Assembly: GCA_004359425.1 (NCBI GenBank)
Contig: PTEU01000002.1
Coordinates: 526,771 to 560,734, forward strand
Source of the DNA: Ideonella sp. MAG2
Lineage (GTDB): Bacteria; Pseudomonadota; Gammaproteobacteria; Burkholderiales; Burkholderiaceae_C
Direction: 5' to 3'
Length of the DNA stretch: 33,964 nt
This document shows, piece after piece, positions 8,334 through 16,578 of this stretch (the first letter of the stretch is position 1; every line of letters begins with the position of its first letter). The position numbers and the translations under genes were made by a program. The notes under the pieces are model-generated. The model did no database searches. It worked only from the letters and a program-made list of their open reading frames with translations, and had not been told where the DNA came from.

Positions 8334-9409
8334 CGACGCAACGATTTTCACCCCCTGGCCAAAAAGCCTTTGCAGCCCGTTTTGAAGCACAGCGCATTGC
8401 CTTTGGCCCTGTCGTCTTTCACTGCGTGCGCTTGGCCTGGAAACGCGGCTGGCTCCAGGCCATTGCAGACAGCGCCGCTTCAGGCTTGAGTGTGGCGGAG
8501 ATGGTGGCGCAAGGCCTGGGCACAGACTACGCCTTGCGGGTGGTGCTGGAGTCTTGTCTGTCCGCCGGTGTGGTCACTCTTGAAGCGGACCGCTACGTGC
8601 TGGACAAAACAGGCTACTGCGTGCTGACCGACACCATGACCCAGGTACACATCGATTTTGTGCATGACGTTTGTTATGAGGGACTGATGAAGCTGGACGC
8701 CTCTCTGACCGACGAAGCCCCCCGAGGCTTGTCGGCCCTGGGCGATTGGCCGACTTTGTATGAGGGTCTGTCGAGCCTCTCAGAACCGGCCAAGACCAGT
8801 TGGTTTGCCTTCGACCACCTGCACTCAGACACCTCTTTCCCCGCGATCTTGCCGGACGTGTTCAAAACCCAGCCCCAGCGGGTGATGGACATTGGTGCCA
8901 ACACTGGCAAGTTCGCACGCGTGGCCTTGCAACACGACGACAAGGCCCAGTTGCATTTGGTGGACTTGCCGCAGCAATTGGCCGTGGCCGAGCAAACCTT
9001 GAAGGATGCAGGGCTGATGGAGCGAGCCACCCTGCACCCCCGCAACCTCTTGGACTTGAGCGCTGAATTGCCCGGAGACATGGACTTGGTGTGGTTGAGC
9101 CAGTTTTTGAGCTGCTTCAGCGAGCATGTCATTGCCAGCATCTTGCAGCGCGCAGCCCGTGCCCTGCGGCCCGGCGGGCAGTTGCTGATCTTGGACACCT
9201 TTTGGGACCGCCAGCGCTACGACATTGCCGCCTACTGCTTGATCAACACCTCGCCCTACTTTACGGCCATGGCCAGCGGCAATAGCAAGATCTATGAAGG
9301 GTCTGTCTACGTCCGCCATGCCCAGGCAGCAGGCCTGCAATTGCAAGACATCCGGGATGGCATTGGCTACAGCCACTCCTTGATGCGGTTCACCAAGGCA
9401 CAAGCGTGA
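8330..9409 (+). CDS. SAM-dependent O-methyltransferase (Methyltransf_2-like)
   Basis: A 359-residue enzyme with an N-terminal winged-helix dimerisation-like domain (about residues 30-110) and a C-terminal Rossmann methyltransferase domain. SAM motif I is RVMDIGANTGKFA (Asp187), followed by LHLVDLPQQLAVAEQTL, and RALRPGGQLLILDTFWD is the motif III-like strand. This architecture matches the hydroxyneurosporene/COMT-type O-methyltransferases. In an aryl polyene cluster it would plausibly methylate a phenolic oxygen of the aryl head group. It starts in an ATGA overlap with the exporter and ends in a GTGA overlap with the lipoprotein gene. Confidence 0.85.
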   Translation: MTTQRFSPPGQKAFAARFEAQRIAFGPVVFHCVRLAWKRGWLQAIADSAASGLSVAEMVAQGLGTDYALRVVLESCLSAGVVTLEADRYVLDKTGYCVLTDTMTQVHIDFVHDVCYEGLMKLDASLTDEAPRGLSALGDWPTLYEGLSSLSEPAKTSWFAFDHLHSDTSFPAILPDVFKTQPQRVMDIGANTGKFARVALQHDDKAQLHLVDLPQQLAVAEQTLKDAGLMERATLHPRNLLDLSAELPGDMDLVWLSQFLSCFSEHVIASILQRAARALRPGGQLLILDTFWDRQRYDIAAYCLINTSPYFTAMASGNSKIYEGSVYVRHAQAAGLQLQDIRDGIGYSHSLMRFTKAQA

Positions 9410-10002
9410 GCTTTCTGATCAAGGCTTTGCTGCTGGGCGCTGCCGTGCTGCTGCAGGCCTGCGCCCATGCGCCTGCGCCGCCCCCCGAGGCAGGTGTGCC
9501 AATGCTGCGTTTGTCGCCAGCCAGCCTGGGTTGCGTGCTCAGCGCGCAGCAGCGCATGGCGGTGGCCGTCGCAGGGCGTGCGGCGCAGAGCGCTGAGGTC
9601 TTGCTGGAGGTGGATGCCCAGGCCGTGAACTTAGCACTGGTGGCCTTGGGCCAAACCGTGGCCCGCTTGGTTTGGGATGGCCAGACGCTGTCCGAGGCGC
9701 GTGCCCCGTGGGCCCCTGCCGCTCTGTCGGGAGAACGAGTTCTGAGCGAGCTGCAATTGGCCGGCTGGCCGTTGGATGTGGTGCAAGCCGCCTTGCCTAC
9801 GGGGTGGACACTGACCGCCAGTGAGCGCGGGCGAGAATTGCGCCAAGGGGGAGCGTTGAAGCTGCGGGTCGACTATGGCCCCAACCGGGTTTGGACACTG
9901 GACAATCCGCAGCAAGGCTATCGCCTCACTGTGCAAACCCTGTCTCACAGCACGCAGGGCACCCCCAGCTCTTCTGCCGCCAGCGGCCCCGCTTGCTCCT
10001 AA
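9406..10002 (+). CDS. DUF3261-type outer-membrane lipoprotein
   Basis: A 198-residue lipoprotein. The signal sequence LIKALLLGAAVLLQACAHAP carries the lipobox LQAC, so the Cys becomes acylated. The mature part is beta-rich, with LKLRVDYGPNRVWTLDNPQQGYRLTVQTL near the end, as in DUF3261 proteins of APE loci. It is likely the outer-membrane receptor or insertion partner for the LolA-like carrier. The start is a GTG overlapping the methyltransferase stop; the next gene starts 3 nt after its stop. Confidence 0.78.
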   Translation: MSFLIKALLLGAAVLLQACAHAPAPPPEAGVPMLRLSPASLGCVLSAQQRMAVAVAGRAAQSAEVLLEVDAQAVNLALVALGQTVARLVWDGQTLSEARAPWAPAALSGERVLSELQLAGWPLDVVQAALPTGWTLTASERGRELRQGGALKLRVDYGPNRVWTLDNPQQGYRLTVQTLSHSTQGTPSSSAASGPACS

Positions 10003-10005
10003 ACC

Positions 10006-11193
10006 ATGTCTGCCGCCGTCTTTCTTCATGGCCTTGGCCTCAGTTGCGCCCTGGGCAGCACCTTGGACGAGGTACGCCAGCGGCTCTTTGCCGACAGCGC
10101 CACCCCACTGAGCCGCACCACAGCCTGGTCGCCCGGCCGCGAATTGCCTTTGGGGGTAGTCAACCACCCCTTGCCCGTCTGGGAGGAAGGCACACCCGCC
10201 CGTTGGCGCAGCCGTAGCAACCAGCTCTTGCGCTTGGCCATGGGCGAGCTGGAGCCCGCCGTACTGGCGGTACGCGAGCGCTTTGGCCCTGCCAGGGTGG
10301 CCGTGGTTTTGGGCAGCAGCACCGCTGGCGTGGCCGAGGGCGAGCAAGCGGCCCGCGCCCGTGCTCAGGGCCTGCCCTGGCCCAGCACTTTTGACTATGC
10401 CGTGCAAGAAATGTCCAACGGCGCGGCATTTGTGGCCCAGCACTGGGGCTTGAAAGGCCCCGTCCACGCTCTGTCCACCGCCTGCTCATCGGCACCCAAG
10501 GCCATGGCCAGCGCGGCCCGCTTGCTGCGCATGGGCGTGGTGGACGCCGTCGTCACCGGGGGGGCAGACGCGTTGTGCGCACTGACCGTGGCAGGTTTTT
10601 CAGCCCTCGACTCGGTGTCAGACCACACCTGCCAGCCCTTGTCCCCTCACCGCTGTGGCATCAATATCGGCGAGGGCGCGGGCTTGTTCTTGATGACGCG
10701 CGAGCCCGGTCCTATTCGCCTCGCCGGTTGGGGCGAGACCTCTGATGCTCACCATATGTCCGCGCCGCACCCTGAGGGCCGGGGAGCCATCGAGGCCATG
10801 CAGCAAGCGCTGGCACGGGCCGGGGTAGCGCCGCAAGTGGTGGACTACGTCAACCTGCATGCCACCGCCACGGTGCAAAACGACGCCATGGAGAGTTTGG
10901 CCGTGCAACAGGTGCTGGGCTGTGGCGTGCCCGTCAGCGGCACCAAACCCCTGACCGGCCATGCGCTAGCGGCTGCAGGTGCCTTGGAAGCCGGCCTGTG
11001 CATGCTGGCCATGACGGACAATCCGCAGGGTCGTCTGCCACCGCACTGGTGGGATGGCCATGCCGACCCCGCTCTGCCGCCGCTCACCGTGGCCCAGGCC
11101 GGAGACAGCCTGGGGCGCCCCCTGCGCTGGGTGATGAGCCACTCCTTCGCCTTTGGTGGCAGCAATGCGGTGCTGTTGCTGGCCCGAGAATAA
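10006..11193 (+). CDS. Beta-ketoacyl-ACP synthase (first KS of the KS-DH-KR-KS block)
   Basis: A 395-residue thiolase-fold condensing enzyme. The catalytic triad is intact: Cys160 in ALSTACSSAP, His285 in VNLHATATVQND and His319 in TKPLTGHALAAAG, with Lys314 nearby. The glycine-rich C-terminal block SHSFAFGGSNAVLLL is also present. It therefore looks like an active ketosynthase, not a chain-length factor. By position it corresponds to ApeO in the naming I recall for Xenorhabdus. It would extend the polyene with malonyl units on an acyl carrier protein encoded outside the window. Confidence 0.9.
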   Translation: MSAAVFLHGLGLSCALGSTLDEVRQRLFADSATPLSRTTAWSPGRELPLGVVNHPLPVWEEGTPARWRSRSNQLLRLAMGELEPAVLAVRERFGPARVAVVLGSSTAGVAEGEQAARARAQGLPWPSTFDYAVQEMSNGAAFVAQHWGLKGPVHALSTACSSAPKAMASAARLLRMGVVDAVVTGGADALCALTVAGFSALDSVSDHTCQPLSPHRCGINIGEGAGLFLMTREPGPIRLAGWGETSDAHHMSAPHPEGRGAIEAMQQALARAGVAPQVVDYVNLHATATVQNDAMESLAVQQVLGCGVPVSGTKPLTGHALAAAGALEAGLCMLAMTDNPQGRLPPHWWDGHADPALPPLTVAQAGDSLGRPLRWVMSHSFAFGGSNAVLLLARE

Positions 11194-11195
11194 GC

Positions 11196-11654
11196 ATGAG
11201 CGAAAGCCCTCTTCCACCCTTGCAAAGTTGTTTGCCGCACCGCGGCCGCATGCTGCTAATCCATCGCCTGCTAAGCGCTGACGATGAGACTGCATTGGCG
11301 GAGGTCGACGTGCGTCCGGACAGCCTCTTTGCACAGCCAGAGGGCGTGCCCGCCTGGGTGGGTTTGGAATACATGGCCCAAGCCGTGGCGGCCTGGGCCG
11401 GCGCACGGGCGCAGCGGGCCGGGCGCAAGCCGCGCCTAGGGTTTTTGCTGGGAACTCGGCGCTTTGAGGTGAAAACGCCACTGTTTGCGCACGGCAGTAC
11501 GCTGCAAGTGCATGTGCGGTGCGAGCTGATGGCGGACAATGGCCTAGGGCAGTTCGATTGCCAAATACATGAGTCTGGCCGCCTGTTGTGCCAGGCCAAG
11601 GTTTCTGTATTTGAACCGGAAGATGCCGGCGAGGTTTTGGGAGGAGCGCGTTGA
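11196..11654 (+). CDS. Hotdog 3-hydroxyacyl-ACP dehydratase (ApeP-like)
   Basis: A 152-residue hotdog-fold protein. LPHRGRMLLIHRLL near the N-terminus holds the catalytic His region, and WVGLEYMAQAVAAWAGAR is the long central helix with the expected acidic residue. This pattern is that of the second dehydratase family of APE clusters. It would form the trans double bond after each ketoreduction, together with the dehydratase domain fused to the ligase. The ATG lies 2 nt after the KS stop, and the stop shares one base with the KR start. Confidence 0.85.
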   Translation: MSESPLPPLQSCLPHRGRMLLIHRLLSADDETALAEVDVRPDSLFAQPEGVPAWVGLEYMAQAVAAWAGARAQRAGRKPRLGFLLGTRRFEVKTPLFAHGSTLQVHVRCELMADNGLGQFDCQIHESGRLLCQAKVSVFEPEDAGEVLGGAR

Positions 11655-12385
11655 TGTTTGACGCCTGGGTATTGGTCACCGGCTCCAGCCGGGGCATAGG
11701 CCGCGAGGTCGCATTGCGGCTGGCCAAAGAGGGCTACCACGTGGTGGTGCATGGCCGCACGGTATCCGCTGCGGCACAAGCCGTCTGCAACGACATTCAA
11801 GCCATGGGTCGGCAAGCTCGGCTGCTCTCCTTTGACGTGGGCGATCGGGCCGCTGCTGCGCAGGCGCTGCGGGCCGACATCGAAGCCCATGGGGCCTACT
11901 ACGGTGTGGTATGCAACGCCGGGATTGCACGGGACAACGCCTTTCCCGCCATGAGTGGTGAGGAGTGGGATGAGGTCATCCACACCAATCTGGATAGCTT
12001 TTACAACGTGCTGCACCCGGTGGTGATGCCCATGGTGCAGCGGCGCAAGCCAGGCCGCATCGTCACGCTGTCTTCTGTGTCCGGCTTGGTTGGCAACCGT
12101 GGGCAAACCAATTACAGCGCGGCCAAAGCCGGCATCATCGGGGCCACCAAAGCGCTGGCCATCGAGCTGGCCAAGCGCAACATCACCGTCAACTGCGTCG
12201 CGCCCGGGTTGATCGACACTGACATGCTGCCACCCGAGATCGTGGACGAAGCGATGAAGATGATCCCCATGCGACGCATGGGCCAACCCGCCGAAGTGGC
12301 CGCACTGGTCGCGTTTCTCATGTCACCAGACGCCAGCTACATCACCCGACAGGTGATCTCGGTCAACGGGGGGATGTTCGGATGA
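11654..12385 (+). CDS. FabG-like 3-ketoacyl-ACP reductase (ApeQ-like)
   Basis: A 243-residue short-chain dehydrogenase. VTGSSRGIGREVAL binds NADP(H), VCNAGIARDNAF is the NAG motif, and the catalytic Ser140/141-Tyr154-Lys158 set lies in TLSSVSG and NYSAAKAG. The C-terminus YITRQVISVNGGMFG is the usual FabG tetramer end. I start it at the ATG in TGATG; a TTG one codon upstream is also possible. It reduces the 3-keto intermediate in each polyene cycle. The downstream KS starts in an ATGA overlap. Confidence 0.9.
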   Translation: MFDAWVLVTGSSRGIGREVALRLAKEGYHVVVHGRTVSAAAQAVCNDIQAMGRQARLLSFDVGDRAAAAQALRADIEAHGAYYGVVCNAGIARDNAFPAMSGEEWDEVIHTNLDSFYNVLHPVVMPMVQRRKPGRIVTLSSVSGLVGNRGQTNYSAAKAGIIGATKALAIELAKRNITVNCVAPGLIDTDMLPPEIVDEAMKMIPMRRMGQPAEVAALVAFLMSPDASYITRQVISVNGGMFG

Positions 12386-13608
12386 AACGCGTCGTCGTGA
12401 CAGGCTTTGGGGCCATCAGCCCGCTGGGCCACGATTGGCCCAGCGTGTTGGCCGCACTGCGCGCGGGGCGCAATGTGGTGAAGGTGATGGCTGAGTGGGA
12501 CCAATACGAAGGCCTGAACACCCGCTTGGGGGTGCCTGCCGCGCCCTTTGAGCTACCTGCGCACTACAACCGCAAGGCGATGCGCACCATGGGCCGCGTG
12601 GCCCTGATGGCCACCCGCGCTTCGGAAATGGCTTTGGCCGATGCAGGCCTGCTGGGCGACCCCTTGGTGAGCAGCGGCCGCATGGGTATTTCCTATGGCT
12701 CCTCGGCCGGCACCCCCAAAGCAGTGGGTGACTTTGGCCGCATGCTGACCGAAAAAACCACCGAAGGCATTAATGCAGGCACGTACATCAAGATGATGTC
12801 GCACACGGCTGCAGTGAACATGGGCGTGTTCTTAGGCATGACGGGTCGCATCATCACCACCTCCAGCGCCTGCACCTCGGGCAGCCAAGGCATAGGCTAT
12901 GCCTTTGAAACCATTCAAGCCGGTCGCCAAGTGGCCATGTTGGCCGGTGGCGCCGAAGAGCTGGACGCCACGGAGGCAGCGGTGTTCGACACCCTGTTTG
13001 CCACCAGCGTGAACAACGAACAACCCGAGGCCACACCGAGGCCTTTTGACATAGCTCGCGACGGCCTGGTGCTGGGCGAAGGGGCCTGCACCCTGGTGCT
13101 TGAAGAGCTGGACCACGCCCGCGCCCGAGGCGCGCACATCTATGCCGAAGTATTGGCCTACGGCACCAATAGCGACGGCCGCCACGTGACACAACCTAAC
13201 GCCGAGACCATGGCCCAAGCCATGCGCTTGGCCTTGGCAGAGGCAGGGCTGGCCCCTGCGGAAATTGGCTATGTGAATGCCCACGGCACAGCCACAGAGC
13301 ACGGTGACGTGGCCGAAACAAACGCCACCCATGCCGTCTTTGGCGAGCGCATTCCCATCAGTTCGCTCAAAAGCTATATGGGCCACACCTTGGGTGCTTG
13401 CGGCGCACTCGAAGCGTGGATGAGCATTCAAATGATGCGCGAGGGCTGGTTTGCCCCGACCGTGAACCTGAATGAAGTAGACCCTCGCTGCGGACCCTTG
13501 GACTACATTACCGGCCCAGGGCGAGGGTTGCAAACAGAGCTGGTGATGAGCAACAACTTTGCCTTCGGCGGGATCAATACCTCGCTGATTTTTAAGCGGT
13601 GGGCTTGA
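12382..13608 (+). CDS. FabF-like beta-ketoacyl-ACP synthase (ApeR-like), last APE gene
   Basis: A 408-residue condensing enzyme. The triad is Cys164 in TTSSACTSGSQ, His301 in VNAHGTATEHGD and His335 in KSYMGHTLGACG, with NNFAFGGINTSLIF at the C-terminus. All catalytic residues are present. It closes the KS-DH-KR-KS block and probably the whole transcription unit, because the next gene has its own strong Shine-Dalgarno after a 34-nt gap. No convincing terminator hairpin follows it. Confidence 0.9.
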   Translation: MKRVVVTGFGAISPLGHDWPSVLAALRAGRNVVKVMAEWDQYEGLNTRLGVPAAPFELPAHYNRKAMRTMGRVALMATRASEMALADAGLLGDPLVSSGRMGISYGSSAGTPKAVGDFGRMLTEKTTEGINAGTYIKMMSHTAAVNMGVFLGMTGRIITTSSACTSGSQGIGYAFETIQAGRQVAMLAGGAEELDATEAAVFDTLFATSVNNEQPEATPRPFDIARDGLVLGEGACTLVLEELDHARARGAHIYAEVLAYGTNSDGRHVTQPNAETMAQAMRLALAEAGLAPAEIGYVNAHGTATEHGDVAETNATHAVFGERIPISSLKSYMGHTLGACGALEAWMSIQMMREGWFAPTVNLNEVDPRCGPLDYITGPGRGLQTELVMSNNFAFGGINTSLIFKRWA

Positions 13609-13642
13609 GCGGCCACCATGCGCACTGACTGAGGAGGAACAG

Positions 13643-14203
13643 ATGAGACGGATTCTTTGGATGTTGATGGTGTTGAGCTCGATGACTTCGGCGTTTGCAC
13701 AAAATGCCCTGAACGTGCTCACCCCCATTTCGTATGTGGAAGGTGTCGCTCCGCCTGACAAGGTCAAAGCAGAGTGTTCAGTGGAAAGCTATCTGCAGAC
13801 GGCTCTGGAAACAAATTTGTCCAAAAAGAATGTCGTGACTTTCACCAACACTGCGCCGCCTGCGGGTCGCCTGTTGCGCGTTCAGATTTTGAACATTGAT
13901 GCCGTCGGTGGAGGCGGCTGGACAGGTGCCAAAAGTCTGAGCATTCGGGTCGAACTTTCGGCCGACGGGACGGTAATGCGTAAAACGGCATTTACCAGAT
14001 CATCGAGAGGCGGGTTTGGAGGAGCGTTCGTGGGCACTTGTTCAATGCTCAATCGTGCCGCTGAAGCGCTAGGAAAAGACGTAGCGAAGTGGATGGCGGA
14101 CCCACGCTACAGCGCCCAAGACGTGGTGGAGGAACCGGCCTCTGCTCCCGCGCAAGCACCCCAAGCTCCTGCTGCGTCGACGCCTACATTGCCGCTCAAC
14201 TAG
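13643..14203 (+). CDS. Exported protein of unknown function
   Basis: I do not recognise a named family with confidence. It encodes 186 residues with a signal peptide at 1-20 (ending SAFAQ), two Cys residues in the mature part, a glycine-rich centre (RGGFGGAFVGTCSMLNRAAEALGKDV) and an Ala/Pro-rich tail. The end of the central region resembles small periplasmic partners of DUF4410 lipoproteins, and the next gene begins with such a domain. A strong GAGGAGG ribosome-binding site at 13631-13637 fixes the start. Base composition is visibly less GC-rich than the flanking APE genes, consistent with a different origin. The protein is probably periplasmic. Confidence 0.7.
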   Translation: MRRILWMLMVLSSMTSAFAQNALNVLTPISYVEGVAPPDKVKAECSVESYLQTALETNLSKKNVVTFTNTAPPAGRLLRVQILNIDAVGGGGWTGAKSLSIRVELSADGTVMRKTAFTRSSRGGFGGAFVGTCSMLNRAAEALGKDVAKWMADPRYSAQDVVEEPASAPAQAPQAPAASTPTLPLN

Positions 14204-14228
14204 TCAACCAACAAAGAAGGAATACAGC

Positions 14229-15653
14229 ATGACAGCGCATTCATCGAGAGTCAGCAGAAGGCAGTCAATCGCCGGGCTCGGCATTGCCGGGTTGAGTTTG
14301 ATGTTGGTCACAGCCTGCTCTACCAAGATTCGTGCCACCACGATGGAGAACCCCCCGCCCACAGAGGCATTTTCTGGATTTGGCCGAATCGTCCTCAAGC
14401 CAGTGAGGTCTGTGGTTCCTGCGGACCCCGTAGTGCTGCAACGGATTCAAGGCAACCTTGACAAGGAGCTCGACGGCTCCTTAAAGACCTGGAACGCGGG
14501 TCCCCAAAATGGACGAGTGTTGACGATCGACCCCGTGATCGAAGGCGTTGACTTCAAGGACCCAGCGACTCGCGTTGTGCTGGGTCCGCTGACAGGCGGT
14601 TCAGGCATTCTTCTTAGACTTGTCATTACAGATAACGAGGGCAAAACAGGTGCCACCGGCTACATCGGCTCTCACGCCTGGGTGGCCTTGGTGCAAGCAG
14701 GTTGGCAGGTGGTGGGCGTGGACAACTTTGCCAACAGCCATCCTTCGGTGCTTCAGGGCCTGGCCCGGCTGGTGCCAGGGCCTCTGGAATTCGAGCGCGT
14801 TGATGTTTGCGATGCGCAGGCCTTGGCCGCCACTTTTGCCCGACATCGCGTTGACGCTGTGATGCACTTTGCTGCGCTGAAGTCTGTGTCGGAGTCGCTG
14901 CAACGCCCTTTGGACTACATGGCCATCAACGTGGGGGGCTTGCTGACCTTGACCCAAGTCATGCAGGACCACGGCGTTCACCGGTTGGTCTTCAGCTCAA
15001 CAGCAGCGCTCTATGGGGCCTCACCGCCGCCACTGGCTGAAGATGCGCCGCTGGAGATGGCGAACCCCTATGCCCGCAGCAAGTGGATGGGGGAAAGGCT
15101 GTTGGCCGACCAATTGCTGGCGTATCCGCAATGGCGCGTGGCCACCTTGCGCTACTTCAACCCGGCTGGGGCGCATGAAAGCGGTCTGATCGGCGAGCTA
15201 CCGCGCGGGCCTGCCGACAACTTAATGCCTTGCCTCGGTGAAGTGGCCTTGGGACGGCGGCCTCACCTTTGGGTTTATGGACAGGACTACCCCACGCCCG
15301 ATGGCACAGGCCTGCGCGACTATCTTCATGTGCAAGACATCGCCGAAGGGCATGTGGTGGCTTTGGCCCACCTGATGGCCCACCCCGCGTCCTTCACCCT
15401 CAACCTGGGCCGAGGAGAGGCCGTGAGTGTGTTGCAAATGATCGCGGCCTATTCCCAAGCCTCGGGTCGTACTTTGCCGTACCGGATTGTCCCCAGGCGG
15501 GCCGGTGATGTGGCCGCAAGCTGGGCCGACTGCACCCAGGCTGAACGTCTTTTGGGCTGGAAGGCACAGCGTGACATCGCGGCCATGTGCCGAGACAGTT
15601 GGCGCTGGCTCAGCGCCGCCCAAACATCATCTGCCGCGCCAACGCCGATTTGA
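14229..15653 (+). CDS. Chimera: DUF4410-like lipoprotein N-terminus fused to a GalE-type epimerase
   Basis: One open frame of 474 residues made of two unrelated parts. Residues 1-139 are an exported lipoprotein with a Tat-like SRRQS start, lipobox LVTAC, and a DUF4410-like stretch ending LRLVITDNEGK. From residue 140 the sequence is an NAD-dependent UDP-glucose 4-epimerase: TGATGYIGSH (GxxGxxG), SSTAALYG, and the catalytic Tyr281-xxx-Lys285 in NPYARSKWMGE. Only the first few residues of normal GalE (the initial beta strand and its Met) are missing. The C-terminus WRWLSAAQTSSAAPTPI also departs from the usual GalE end. A lipoprotein signal would carry an NAD enzyme out of the cytoplasm, so the fusion is probably a deletion product or assembly misjoin. 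Internal initiation could still give a shortened GalE. Confidence 0.75.
   Translation: MTAHSSRVSRRQSIAGLGIAGLSLMLVTACSTKIRATTMENPPPTEAFSGFGRIVLKPVRSVVPADPVVLQRIQGNLDKELDGSLKTWNAGPQNGRVLTIDPVIEGVDFKDPATRVVLGPLTGGSGILLRLVITDNEGKTGATGYIGSHAWVALVQAGWQVVGVDNFANSHPSVLQGLARLVPGPLEFERVDVCDAQALAATFARHRVDAVMHFAALKSVSESLQRPLDYMAINVGGLLTLTQVMQDHGVHRLVFSSTAALYGASPPPLAEDAPLEMANPYARSKWMGERLLADQLLAYPQWRVATLRYFNPAGAHESGLIGELPRGPADNLMPCLGEVALGRRPHLWVYGQDYPTPDGTGLRDYLHVQDIAEGHVVALAHLMAHPASFTLNLGRGEAVSVLQMIAAYSQASGRTLPYRIVPRRAGDVAASWADCTQAERLLGWKAQRDIAAMCRDSWRWLSAAQTSSAAPTPI
14640..14650 (+). other. Probable deletion junction between a DUF4410 gene and galE
   Basis: Upstream of this point the codons read as a DUF4410-like lipoprotein; downstream they read as GalE from its second glycine-motif residue. 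The missing interval would include the lipoprotein 3' end, the intergenic region and the galE start codon. The position is approximate because neither parent sequence is available. Confidence 0.6.
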
Positions 15654-16576
15654 CGGGCGGAAAGGCCTGCAGTGCGGCCAGCCCTAAGCCGCGTGCCGCC
15701 GCCAAGCCAGGCCAGCGCCAGGTGAAGCTGCGGGCCAAAAAATCGGTGGCGGCGATCATGCTCCAGCGGTCGGGGTTGCGGCTCCAGGCCACATGGCGCA
15801 AGGCGCTGTCTAGGTCGCTGGTTGGGCGCAGGGCTTGCACCAAGGCATAGGCATCGCGCAGCCCCAGGTTCAGGCCTTGGCCAGCCACCGGATGCAGGGT
15901 CTGGGCGGCATTGCCAATACGCACGGTGCGGCCGCTCACTAGGCTACGTTCGGCGTTCAGGCCCAGCGCAAAGTGTTTGAGTGGCGAGATGGCGGTCAGC
16001 GTGCCTGCTTGCGGGGGGATGAGGCTTTGCAGCACCACCAGCCGCTGGGCGTCGGTCAGCTCGGCCACCGGGTCATCGTCGCTGGGCACGCACCACACCA
16101 GAGAGGCTTGCCGCAGACCAGGGCTGGCCTTGGGCCCGGGCGGCAAGGGCAAGAGGGCCACGGGCCCGTGGCGGGTGAAGCGTTCAAACGCAATACCAGG
16201 GTGGCTGCCGACGCCGTGCTCCGGAGGGCGCAAAGTCACGGTGCCGACCCAGGCCGTTTGTTGACTCCGGCTGCACACCACCCAGGTCCATGGTGGGTGG
16301 CGCTTGTGACACATGTACCTCGGTGATGGCTTGGGCTTGATCTGCCGGCCACACCTGCAATTGCCGCAGCATCTGGATGGAGCCCAGCGACAGCGCCAAG
16401 GTGCGCGGGTCGCCGGACACGTCTTTATCAGCAGGTCGGGCGTCAAACACCGTGACCTGAGCCTGGGGCCAGCGGCGTGCGGTCAGCAGGGCCAAGGCTA
16501 GCCCAACGGGGCCTGCGCCAATCACGGCCATGCGGACCGCTGGTTGATGGGCATTGGGATGATTCTGTTCGTGCAT
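15610..16576 (-). pseudogene. UbiH/Coq6-like FAD monooxygenase, internal deletion with frameshift
   Basis: The ATG at 16576, 2 nt after the murU stop, begins an FAD-binding N-terminus: AVIGAGPVGLALALLTARR, VTVFDARPADK, DPRTLALSLGS, ending near HVSQAPPTMDLGG. The rest of the enzyme continues in a different frame from about 16270: QQTAWVGTVTL, FERFTRHGPVALLPLP, RTVRIGNAAQTLHPVAGQGLNLGLRDA (the second FAD motif) and the normal C-terminus ARQMMFGRR. Compared with family members of about 400 residues, roughly 100 central residues are missing and the two halves are out of frame, so no full protein can be made. Function would have been aromatic hydroxylation, probably in ubiquinone synthesis. Its 3' end overlaps the galE chimera by 44 nt, tail to tail. 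Confidence 0.82.
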
Positions 16577-16578
16577 GA

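Noticed and set aside
11084..12286. 400-codon open frame antisense to the dehydratase and ketoreductase
   Set aside because: It covers parts of two well-defined overlapping genes on the other strand and has no domain signal.
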